From contig JAPLDN010000201.1 of assembly GCA_026391755.1 (NCBI GenBank), forward strand, positions 1 through 5,275: DNA of 5,275 nt. The letters are read 5' to 3'. The notes under the pieces are model-generated. The model did not search any database. It was not told where the DNA came from and saw nothing but the letters and a program-made list of their open reading frames with translations. The translations under genes were made by a program, and so were the position numbers. Source of the stretch: Bacteroidota bacterium (lineage in GTDB: Bacteria; Bacteroidota; Bacteroidia; Bacteroidales; FEN-979). Positions 1 through 5,275 of the stretch are shown piece after piece (position 1 is the first letter of the stretch; each line of letters begins with the position of its first letter).

Positions 1-194
1 TTCAGGAGCCAGTCAACTTCCACTTCCTTTTGTAAAACCCAGAATGCAATGCCATATGCCTTAAGGTGGTTTTTCTGGGTATCATCCATTGGTAAAAGCA
101 GGTATGCTGCTCTTAAAGAGGTTGTTGATAAAAGAAAAAAAGCGAAAAGAAAAAGGCTGTTTTTAAAATGGCATATCCGGCTGTTCATTGTCAT
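1..194 (-). CDS. N-terminus of exported Bacteroidota protein (so-called asparagine synthetase B-like family), partial
   Basis: An open frame on the minus strand runs from ATG at 192-194 off the left edge, giving 64 complete residues. It starts inside the last codons of dnaB in the +1 frame and overlaps that gene by 32 nt. A second in-frame ATG at 186-188 is an equally good start. The N-terminus is a typical Sec signal peptide: a basic segment (R6, H9, K11), a hydrophobic core (about residues 14-22, LFLFAFFLL) and a likely cleavage after A29 or A30. The mature start reads LLLPMDDTQKNHLKAYGIAF, followed by a VDWLL motif. From memory this matches a conserved Bacteroidota family of about 400 residues that databases often label 'asparagine synthetase B'. 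I see no sign of that enzyme activity in the visible part, and the true role is not known to me. The overlap suggests translational coupling to dnaB. The gene itself is well supported; the family name is less certain. Confidence 0.8.
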   Translation of the reverse strand, partial: MTMNSRICHFKNSLFLFAFFLLSTTSLRAAYLLLPMDDTQKNHLKAYGIAFWVLQKEVEVDWLL

Positions 195-1731
195 CCATTT
201 TCGACATGATAGTGCGGGTGCGCACTGAACCATCAAACGATGTATTGGCTGTTATATTATTTGCAGCAGTATACTCCTGCCCGGTATCGGTAAACTTGGC
301 AAATTTGGAGATGAACTTCAGGGGAATATCCTTCAATGGGCCGTTACGGTTCTTTGCAATGCTTACTTCGGCTGCGCCGGATGTCGAATCTCCGTGTTCG
401 TCAACATCGATTTTATAATATTCGGGGCGGTAAATGAACATGACCATGTCGGCATCCTGCTCAATAGAACCCGATTCTCGAAGGTCGGAAAGTATCGGCT
501 TTGCTGCGGCAGACCTTTTTTCAGGTGCACGGCTTAGCTGGGAAAGAGCAATTACGGGAATGTCGAGCTCCTTGGCCAGGCTTTTTAACCCCCTGGAAAT
601 ACTGCTGATTTCCTGTTCCCTGTTCCCTTTGGTCTCATGCCCCCCCTGCATAAGCTGAAGATAATCCACAACGATAAGCTGGATGTTATGCCTCGCTTTC
701 AGCCTTCTTGACTTGGCGCGCAGATCGAATATCGAAAGCGCAGCCGTATCGTCAAGATATATTGGTGCGTCCAGGAGGTCCTTTATTTTGACGTTAAGCT
801 GTTTCCATTCATATTCTTCCATTGTTCCCTTGCGAAGCTTTTCCTGAGGGATTTCCGTCTCGGAAGAGATCAAACGGGTAACCAGCTGAACTGCCGACAT
901 TTCAAGGGAAAACACGGCAACAGGTTTTTTGAAGTCTATTGCCGCATTCCTTGCCATGGTAAGAGCGAAAGCAGTTTTACCCATACCGGGGCGGGATGCA
1001 ATGATGATAAGGTCTGATTTCTGCCAGCCGGATGTGATCCGGTCGAGTTCGGTAAACCCCGAACCCACTCCGCGGAGCGATCCCTCATGGCCACGGGCTG
1101 CAGTAATCTCACGGATTGCCTCCTTAATAATAGATTGCATATCCATGTATGTCTTGCCTATACTGCTTTCGCTTATCGAAAACAACCCGGTCTCAGCTTT
1201 GTCAAGCAGGTCGAAAACATCGGCGGAATCCTCATAAGCATCCTTGATGATCTCCGAAGAAATCCTGATCAGTTCCCTTTGTATATATTTCTGAAGTATG
1301 ATCCTGGCGTGAAACTCAATGTTAGCTGCAGATGCAACCCTGTTGGTAAGGTTTGTGATATAATATGCACCTCCCACAATATCCAGTTCCCCGACCTGCC
1401 TGAGGTCTTCGGTCACAGTTAAAATGTCGACCGGTTGGTTGCTGCCATAAAGCCTGTGGATGGCAGAATAGATCTTCTGATGCTGCTCTTTGTAAAACAC
1501 TTCAGGCTTCAGGATCTCAATAACTTCTGCTAATTTGTCATTTTCGAGCATCATGGCTCCCAGCACAGCTTCCTCGAGGTCAACAGCCTGGGGGGGGACT
1601 TTCCCATGTTCGAAAAATGAATCGGGTACAGAACCCGGGGTACTTCTCCTGCGCAATCCTCTCGATTGATCTTTATTTATCTGACCTTCGGCCATACTTC
1701 CCTTGTTCTGATTGCTCCCTCTTTCTTCCAT
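163..1731 (-). CDS. dnaB: Replicative DNA helicase DnaB
   Basis: This is the hexameric 5'-3' helicase that unwinds DNA at the replication fork and recruits primase. The 522-residue frame is complete. After a polar, basic N-terminal tail (1-44), the DnaB N-terminal helical domain starts at KVPPQAVDLEEAVLGAMML (about 44-145). A linker leads to the RecA-like ATPase domain (about 215-485). Its motifs are Walker A RPGMGKT (247-253), FSLEMS (274-279), Walker B LIVVDYLQLM (352-361, D356), ALSQLSR (395-401), DLRESGSIEQDAD (416-428) and AKNRNGP (459-465), the last carrying the presumed arginine finger R462. No intein interrupts it. The start is ambiguous. ATG 1731 is the longest, but ATG 1695 (Met13, beginning MAEG) sits behind a purine-rich AAGGGA and resembles the N-termini I remember from Bacteroidota DnaB proteins. 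A candidate promoter places transcription start close to 1731, which also favours Met13. The LpxR-like gene lies 63 bp upstream. Confidence 0.98.
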   Translation of the reverse strand: MEERGSNQNKGSMAEGQINKDQSRGLRRRSTPGSVPDSFFEHGKVPPQAVDLEEAVLGAMMLENDKLAEVIEILKPEVFYKEQHQKIYSAIHRLYGSNQPVDILTVTEDLRQVGELDIVGGAYYITNLTNRVASAANIEFHARIILQKYIQRELIRISSEIIKDAYEDSADVFDLLDKAETGLFSISESSIGKTYMDMQSIIKEAIREITAARGHEGSLRGVGSGFTELDRITSGWQKSDLIIIASRPGMGKTAFALTMARNAAIDFKKPVAVFSLEMSAVQLVTRLISSETEIPQEKLRKGTMEEYEWKQLNVKIKDLLDAPIYLDDTAALSIFDLRAKSRRLKARHNIQLIVVDYLQLMQGGHETKGNREQEISSISRGLKSLAKELDIPVIALSQLSRAPEKRSAAAKPILSDLRESGSIEQDADMVMFIYRPEYYKIDVDEHGDSTSGAAEVSIAKNRNGPLKDIPLKFISKFAKFTDTGQEYTAANNITANTSFDGSVRTRTIMSKMDDNEQPDMPF

Positions 1732-1735
1732 CCGC

Positions 1736-1764
1736 CAAAAATACTATGAAACTCAAAGATACAG
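1736..1764 (-). promoter_or_regulatory. Candidate Bacteroidota-type promoter for dnaB
   Basis: On the minus strand TATTTTTG (1743 to 1736) is a perfect match to the Bacteroidota -7 consensus TAnnTTTG. An imperfect -33 element, CTG for TTG, lies at 1764-1762 with an 18-nt spacer. Transcription would start within a few bases of 1731, at or just past the first ATG of dnaB. It lies in the 63-bp gap after the LpxR-like gene, so dnaB could be transcribed independently. The -7 box is convincing by sequence; the -33 is weak. Confidence 0.45.
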
Positions 1765-1794
1765 GCCTATTCACACAGAATTAGTTTTCAACAA

Positions 1795-3078
1795 TCATAA
1801 GGCGAAAAACAGCCCGATATGCCCCCAGGCATGCCACCACCTGTAGCTGAATTCAGGGCTTAGCAGGTTCTGTTCCAACTCGATCCCAAGGCCGCCATAG
1901 GTCACAGTGAATCCTAAAGACGACTGGGTAATGATATTCGCGATAGCCGAAGCAGGAATTGTATACTCACTGTTAGTGTTGATCATTCCTCCCTCAAGTG
2001 TTGCGTCGTAGGCAATAACCCTGGCCATACCTTTCAGAGTGAAAAAATACTGGGCAACCCTGGCACCGCTGGCTTTCAGTATTCGTCTTTTTCTGATTCC
2101 CAGGTCGGAGAAATAATCGTTGAACCATCCCAACCTCAGGCTGAATCCGCCTCCGAAGTTTGTGTACAAAGTGCCTAAAACTCCTGTTCCTGTGAAAATC
2201 AGCTGTACATATTCACTATTGATAATCCCTTTCTCCAGTGCGAAGCTGTAATCAATCACGACATCGGTAGCGATCTGGTTCTCCCATCCGAGAGGCTCAT
2301 TGTTATTTGGGACATATTTGTGAAAAAGGTCCTGTACGAGGCCTCCCATCGAAGGAGGCCCTATAACCCCCAGGTCCAGTTCGGAGGTCTGGCGGAAATG
2401 ATGCGTTTCATCGTTTGTGATCTTAAAGCTTCCTATAGACAGGTAGGCCGAGTAGGGCCTGTCGCCGTATAATATGCCGCCTGCCTTCGTGGTTGAGGGA
2501 GTATAGAGGTTCTGGACCAGTGAGATCCCGTAGTAATTTTTTGCCTTGCTCCAGTATGGCAGCAATATATGTTTAACAGGGTTATCGCTGATAGCAGGAG
2601 CCACAAAGTCGAACCGTATACCGTTTGTATAGAACTGGTCGGTATAATCGAATATGTCATTGTCGAACCCGATCTTCAACACCCTGTCCCGGCTCAGGCT
2701 TATTGCCGATCCGAAAATCGTATCCCCGCTTTGATGCAGTAGCAGATCTCTGTTCAGGGGTTCCGAAAGGTCGGGCTCTATGCCTGATATCCTCAGCATC
2801 TCAATATTGCTCAAACGGATTGAATCGGGCTGCCTTGTATGAGTAATATTAATGACCTTTACAGGTTTGCTCCGATGATTTTTATGTTTTTGAGGACTGA
2901 TGTGGGAGCGGCTCTGCTTCCCTCCCTTTGCCGGTTCTCCTTTAGCTTTTCCCGTCCGGTTTGCCTCAACAATGGTTTTCAGCCTTGAAGGCGGGATGAC
3001 CTTATTTTTCCCTTTTCCGCCATCAGAAGTACAGGATAAAAGAAAAACCAGCAGCACGGTGATAATACGAAGCCTCAT
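1795..3078 (-). CDS. LpxR-like lipid A 3'-O-deacylase family protein (DUF2219) with lipoprotein-type signal
   Basis: The family are outer-membrane beta-barrels that remove the 3'-acyloxyacyl group from lipid A. The 427-residue protein begins with a short signal peptide ending in a lipobox, LLSC (Cys16). A strongly basic, low-complexity linker (about 20-75) has roughly 16 K/R against 2 acidic residues. The barrel domain begins near 130. Family landmarks are FDND with downstream YTNG (138-141, 150-153), QNLYTPS (189-195), YGDRPYSAYLSIG (204-216), LGVIGPPSMGGLVQDLFHK (236-254) and GWENQ (264-268). By recalled comparison with Salmonella LpxR, N140, D141, T151 and H253 match its catalytic Asn, Asp, Thr and His. 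The lysine of its KGDR motif appears to be Tyr204 here, and its third metal-site Asp appears to be Ile142. The remaining sequence has alternating strand-like segments rich in Tyr, Phe and Gly, ending GLFFAL. It is about 100 residues longer than enterobacterial LpxR because of the N-terminal linker. It lies 21 bp after lpxK and is probably co-transcribed with it. Family assignment is strong; activity is inferred. Confidence 0.88.
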   Translation of the reverse strand: MRLRIITVLLVFLLSCTSDGGKGKNKVIPPSRLKTIVEANRTGKAKGEPAKGGKQSRSHISPQKHKNHRSKPVKVINITHTRQPDSIRLSNIEMLRISGIEPDLSEPLNRDLLLHQSGDTIFGSAISLSRDRVLKIGFDNDIFDYTDQFYTNGIRFDFVAPAISDNPVKHILLPYWSKAKNYYGISLVQNLYTPSTTKAGGILYGDRPYSAYLSIGSFKITNDETHHFRQTSELDLGVIGPPSMGGLVQDLFHKYVPNNNEPLGWENQIATDVVIDYSFALEKGIINSEYVQLIFTGTGVLGTLYTNFGGGFSLRLGWFNDYFSDLGIRKRRILKASGARVAQYFFTLKGMARVIAYDATLEGGMINTNSEYTIPASAIANIITQSSLGFTVTYGGLGIELEQNLLSPEFSYRWWHAWGHIGLFFAL

Positions 3079-3099
3079 AAAGCCTGCAATTTAGTAAAA

Positions 3100-4164
3100 T
3101 CAAAGGCTTGTTTTAGTCTTACTTATGAAGCTCAGTATATGACTGTCGAAGAGATCTTTGTCCTTCCCGTGAAATTCAACGCTTATAGGGATGTAAAAGA
3201 CAGGAAGGTTTTTCAAAGCCGGAAGAAGCTCGGGAGTCCTCAGCCTCATTGCATCCTTTTCGGTAGTAATAATGACTTTTTTCCTGGAGGGGATGTCGTT
3301 GAACCTGGTCTCGATCTCATGGATGTCATTCTCATTAAAGACATGATGATCGCCGAACCCCATGACAACTATATTTGAACAAATCCTTTCAATATGTTCC
3401 TGCAGCAGGCTGTGGTCAGCAATACCGGTAAGGAGGAGTATACTGGCTAATTTGAGAGGGAAGCCCGAAGGACCACTCTCTGACAGAGGAACCGGTTCGC
3501 CATACGTGATGTATGAAAAATAGACCTGCTGGTGCTTTTGAGGTGAAATCTCATCAAGTATTCTTCTCCTTGAAATAGGAGAAAAAATTTTTGGGGTTTT
3601 TGTGATAATAATAATGTCGGCCCTCCTTGCCCCCTGCCGGAATTCCCTGAGTGTCCCTGAAGGCACAACATGGTCCTCGGTGTATAAGCTGGAATTAGTC
3701 GTCAGGAGGATAGATAAGCCCGGCCTTACATACCGGTGTTGAAAAGCATCATCCAGCAGGATAACGTCCAGGTCCTCATATTTGTTGAGGAGATTGGTGA
3801 TCCCTCTCTTCCTGTTCTCGTCAACTGCAACCCTGATATCGCCGAATTTCCTGATAAGCTGAAGAGGCTCATCGCCTAAATACTTTACATTCGACCGCTT
3901 TGAGCCGATGATAAACCCCTTGCTTTCCCGCCCGTAACCGCGGCTTAAAGTGGCCAGTGAGTACAAAGGCGAAAGCAGACGGATAAGATATTCAATGTGC
4001 GGGGTCTTTCCTGTACCGCCCATGGAAAGGTTCCCGACCGAAATTACAGCTTTTTCGAAACGTGCCGATGGCAATATCCTCAGGTCAAACAATAAGTTCC
4101 TGGCCTGCATCACAAATCCGTAGAGAAGTGAAAAAGGATATAATATGTACTGAAGCAGTTGCAT
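3100..4164 (-). CDS. lpxK: Tetraacyldisaccharide 4'-kinase LpxK
   Basis: LpxK is the inner-membrane-associated kinase that phosphorylates the 4'-position of the tetraacyldisaccharide 1-phosphate intermediate, giving lipid IVA in the Raetz pathway. The 354 residues are full length for the family. A hydrophobic/amphipathic N-terminal segment (about 1-30) suits membrane association. The P-loop is VGNLSMGGTGKTP (43-55), followed by LSRGYGR (73-79), YLGDEP (95-100, with D98 at the presumed catalytic base), LLDDAFQHR (136-144, metal-binding acidic pair), VPSGTLRE (167-174), GFGDHHVF (269-276) and TTEKDAMRL (300-308). All expected motifs are intact. The start at 4164 has no clear Shine-Dalgarno sequence but gives the expected N-terminus. 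The gene follows the receiver gene by 50 bp, and the LpxR-like gene begins 21 bp after its stop. Its presence implies the organism makes lipid A, as in a Gram-negative cell. Confidence 0.97.
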   Translation of the reverse strand: MQLLQYILYPFSLLYGFVMQARNLLFDLRILPSARFEKAVISVGNLSMGGTGKTPHIEYLIRLLSPLYSLATLSRGYGRESKGFIIGSKRSNVKYLGDEPLQLIRKFGDIRVAVDENRKRGITNLLNKYEDLDVILLDDAFQHRYVRPGLSILLTTNSSLYTEDHVVPSGTLREFRQGARRADIIIITKTPKIFSPISRRRILDEISPQKHQQVYFSYITYGEPVPLSESGPSGFPLKLASILLLTGIADHSLLQEHIERICSNIVVMGFGDHHVFNENDIHEIETRFNDIPSRKKVIITTEKDAMRLRTPELLPALKNLPVFYIPISVEFHGKDKDLFDSHILSFISKTKTSL

Positions 4165-4196
4165 CTCAGACCGGAAAATTAAGAAAAAAAATGAAA

Positions 4197-4209
4197 TGTT
4201 ATGGTAACA
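4197..4209 (-). repeat. Small AT-rich inverted repeat followed by a T-tract
   Basis: In the 50-bp gap between the receiver gene and lpxK the minus strand reads TGTTA-CCA-TAACA, a perfect 5-bp stem with a 3-nt loop. A run of eight T follows at 4191-4184, five bases beyond the stem. This resembles a very weak intrinsic terminator or attenuator. The stem is short, has a single G-C pair, and the T-run is not adjacent, so strong termination is unlikely. Confidence 0.2.
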
Positions 4210-4214
4210 GAGGT

Positions 4215-4610
4215 TTAAATATGATCGGCCTCCTTGAGAATGTACCTGAGATTTTTTAAAAGTTCCGAGATGCCGGTTTCCAGTTTGCTGGTCTTGACAA
4301 TGAAATCGGATGCCCCCGATTCCAGCAGTTTCATTGCCAAAACAGGATCCGCAGAGGAAGAGAAATAAATTACGCTAACCCCGGGGTGGTTGTCTTTAAC
4401 TTTTCTCAGGAAATCAAAACCGGTATAGTTGCCGATATCATAGTCGGTAATGATAATATCGGGGACCAGGTTCTTTTCGATCCTGTATAAACATTCCTGG
4501 CCACTGGGGAAATTCTGAACCTGACTGAATTTATTGATATTCAGATGATATTTGATCAGGCTGTTATGGATCGGATTCCTTTCAACAATAAAGATTTTCG
4601 GTATTTGCAT
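4215..4610 (-). CDS. Single-domain response regulator receiver protein (CheY-like)
   Basis: The 131 residues form one receiver domain with no output domain. The phospho-acceptor is D56 in IIITDYDIGNYTGFDFL (52-68). S84 in the VIYFSSS strand fits the conserved Ser/Thr, and K106 in FIVKTS is the conserved lysine. Hydrophobic strands at 5-9, 51-55, 79-83 and 102-105 fit the alternating alpha/beta fold, and ESGASDF (97-103) is typical. Two features are unusual. The acidic pocket usually formed by two or three Asp/Glu after strand 1 reads VERNP, leaving Glu10 and replacing the next acid with Arg11. The usual proline of the loop after the phospho-Asp is Gly60. The lysine is followed by Thr107, not Pro. 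Metal-dependent phosphorylation may therefore be altered. The start at 4610 begins MQIPKIFIVE, as expected for strand 1. No histidine kinase or output gene is in the window, and the partner is unknown. It lies upstream of lpxK and diverges from the NIF3-family gene. Confidence 0.9.
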   Translation of the reverse strand: MQIPKIFIVERNPIHNSLIKYHLNINKFSQVQNFPSGQECLYRIEKNLVPDIIITDYDIGNYTGFDFLRKVKDNHPGVSVIYFSSSADPVLAMKLLESGASDFIVKTSKLETGISELLKNLRYILKEADHI

Positions 4611-4637
4611 GATGCCCCGACCAGCTTTTTTTCGGAG

Positions 4638-4650
4638 TTCAAATATTGAA
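4638..4650 (-). promoter_or_regulatory. Possible promoter -7 box inside a palindrome, upstream of the receiver gene
   Basis: The sequence TTCAA-ATA-TTGAA is a perfect 5-bp inverted repeat with a 3-bp centre. On the minus strand it contains AATATTTG (4647 to 4640), one mismatch from the -7 consensus TAnnTTTG. This would give a leader of roughly 20-30 nt for the receiver gene starting at 4610. No convincing -33 element was found. The overlap of palindrome and -7 box could be an operator or could be chance in AT-rich DNA. Confidence 0.25.
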
Positions 4651-4683
4651 AATAATTGAGCGTTTTTACATTTGGTTCCCGAA

Positions 4684-4705
4684 AACTTGTAAACAACTTA
4701 CTAAC
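4684..4705. repeat. Two adjacent 11-bp imperfect direct repeats in the divergent promoter region
   Basis: AACTTGTAAAC is followed immediately by AACTTACTAAC, matching at 8 of 11 positions with an 11-bp period, about one helical turn. It lies between the diverging receiver and NIF3-family genes, just upstream of the candidate plus-strand promoter, where a regulator site could sit. Short AT-rich repeats of this kind arise by chance, so this is only a candidate. Confidence 0.15.
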
Positions 4706-4713
4706 ATGAAATC

Positions 4714-4743
4714 CTGTGTAAATCCCTGAATTCCTTATTTTTG
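4714..4743 (+). promoter_or_regulatory. Candidate Bacteroidota-type promoter for the NIF3-family gene
   Basis: TATTTTTG at 4736-4743 matches the Bacteroidota -7 consensus TAnnTTTG exactly. A partial -33 element, CTG for TTG, lies at 4714-4716 with a 19-nt spacer. Transcription would begin near 4746-4750, leaving a short, AT-rich leader of about 15 nt before ATG 4763, with no Shine-Dalgarno sequence. Confidence 0.5.
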
Positions 4744-4762
4744 AATCTTAAATAAATATGCG

Positions 4763-5275
4763 ATGAAACTTAAAGAACTGACGTCTTTCCTTGAAACCAT
4801 TGCCCCCTCTGCATTCCAGGAAGATTATGATAACGCCGGATTGCTTACCGGAAGCCCGGAACAGGAGATCAGTGCGGCCTTATTGTGTTTAGATATAACA
4901 GCAGGCATCATTGATGAAGCTCTGAGCAGGGATTGCAACCTGATCATCTCGCATCATCCTTTTATTTTCAGGGGACTCAGGAAAATTGAACCGGGGAGAA
5001 TGGAATCCGACATCCTTATCAGACTTATCAAACATGATATTGCGGTATATGCAATCCATACAAACCTGGATAATGCGACCGGAGGTATCAACGAATTCCT
5101 TTGCAGGAGACTGGGAGTTGCAAAGCTTAAGATTCTCAGGGAAAAACCAGGGATGCTCTCAAAACTGGTTACTTTTTGTCCGGCTGGCTATGCCGATAAA
5201 GTGCGACAGACCTTGTTTGATGCCGGAGCGGGAGTAATTGGGAAGTATGACTTTTGCAGCTTTAATACAAGCGGG
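4763..5275 (+). CDS. NIF3/YqfO-family dinuclear metal-centre hexameric protein, N-terminal part
   Basis: The frame opens at ATG 4763 and stays open to the right edge, giving 171 residues of a family that usually has about 250-370. An upstream ATG at 4758 meets a stop after two codons, so 4763 is the start. The N-terminus KLKELTSFLETIAPSAFQED leads to DNAGLLTG (23-30). Visible metal ligands are the His pair in ISHHPF (H64, H65) and Asp103 in HTNLD (99-103). The family's later His and Glu ligands lie beyond the window. From about residue 133 the sequence KLVTFCPAGYADKVRQ, then DAGAGVIGKYDFCSFNTSG, matches the PII-like insert of the longer YqfO-type members, so a protein of about 365 residues is expected. 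These proteins form toroidal hexamers with a two-metal centre. Their physiological role is not settled; a GTP cyclohydrolase I type 2 label is sometimes seen in databases. The gene is transcribed divergently from the receiver gene. Confidence 0.95.
   Translation, partial: MKLKELTSFLETIAPSAFQEDYDNAGLLTGSPEQEISAALLCLDITAGIIDEALSRDCNLIISHHPFIFRGLRKIEPGRMESDILIRLIKHDIAVYAIHTNLDNATGGINEFLCRRLGVAKLKILREKPGMLSKLVTFCPAGYADKVRQTLFDAGAGVIGKYDFCSFNTSG

Noticed and set aside
188..1422. Several plus-strand open frames of 70-110 codons opposite dnaB (188-418, 434-658, 929-1237, 1087-1422)
   Set aside because: They lie antisense to a fully conserved helicase gene, encode no recognisable domain, and overlap one another; they are shadows of the coding strand.
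163..1731. Intein or insertion in DnaB
   Set aside because: DnaB is a frequent intein host, but here the motifs run without interruption at normal spacing.
1732..1794. Intrinsic terminator between the LpxR-like gene and dnaB
   Set aside because: Only the 6-bp palindrome AGGCCT is present, with no stem-loop followed by a T-run.
2433..3094. Open frames inside the LpxR-like gene (2433-2660 minus, 2625-2846 plus, 2900-3094 plus)
   Set aside because: All are within a gene with clear family motifs and have low-quality composition without domains. The frame at 2900-3094 only mirrors the basic linker and signal peptide region.
3139..4259. Open frames overlapping lpxK (3139-3378 plus, 3447-3671 minus, 4062-4259 plus)
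   Set aside because: They overlap an intact lpxK with every expected motif and show no family resemblance of their own.
4986..5237. 83-codon plus-strand frame inside the NIF3-family gene
   Set aside because: It is in another frame of the NIF3-family coding sequence, which is supported by the His pair, HTNLD and the PII-like insert.
1..5275. New defence system, CRISPR array, mobile element, tRNA or riboswitch
   Set aside because: No spaced direct repeats, transposase-like or defence-like proteins, terminal inverted repeats, or tRNA-like folds were seen; gaps between genes are all 152 bp or less and apart from the listed sites hold nothing I can support.

Overview
The window looks like a chromosomal housekeeping segment from a member of the Bacteroidota, probably near the Bacteroidales/Marinilabiliales. 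Three things support this. The DnaB N-terminus has a Bacteroidota style. The gene entering at the left edge matches, from memory, a Bacteroidota-specific exported family. Two candidate promoters carry a perfect TAnnTTTG -7 box (TATTTTTG in both), with weak or absent Shine-Dalgarno sequences. No mobile element, CRISPR array, rRNA or tRNA was seen.

Layout: five genes lie on the minus strand, read right to left, and one diverging gene lies on the plus strand. From the right these are a single-domain response-regulator receiver protein (4215-4610), lpxK (3100-4164), an LpxR-like lipid A deacylase homologue with a lipoprotein-type signal (1795-3078) and the replicative helicase dnaB (163-1731). 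The fifth is a left-truncated exported protein (from 194 to the edge) whose start codon lies inside the 3' end of dnaB in another frame. On the plus strand, a NIF3/YqfO-family gene starts at 4763 and runs off the right edge.

Function: lpxK and the LpxR-like gene are 21 bp apart and form the only clear functional pair. LpxK adds the 4'-phosphate during lipid A synthesis, and LpxR-type enzymes remove the 3'-linked acyl groups at the outer membrane. dnaB follows after a 63-bp gap with its own candidate promoter, so it need not depend on the lipid A pair. The 152-bp gap at 4611-4762 is a divergent promoter region for the receiver gene and the NIF3-family gene.

Novelty: nothing here shows a clearly new system. 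The points worth a second look are the lipidated LpxR variant with a long basic linker beside lpxK, the receiver with an altered acidic pocket, the overlapping exported gene at the left edge, and the dnaB start, where the predicted transcription start falls on the first ATG.
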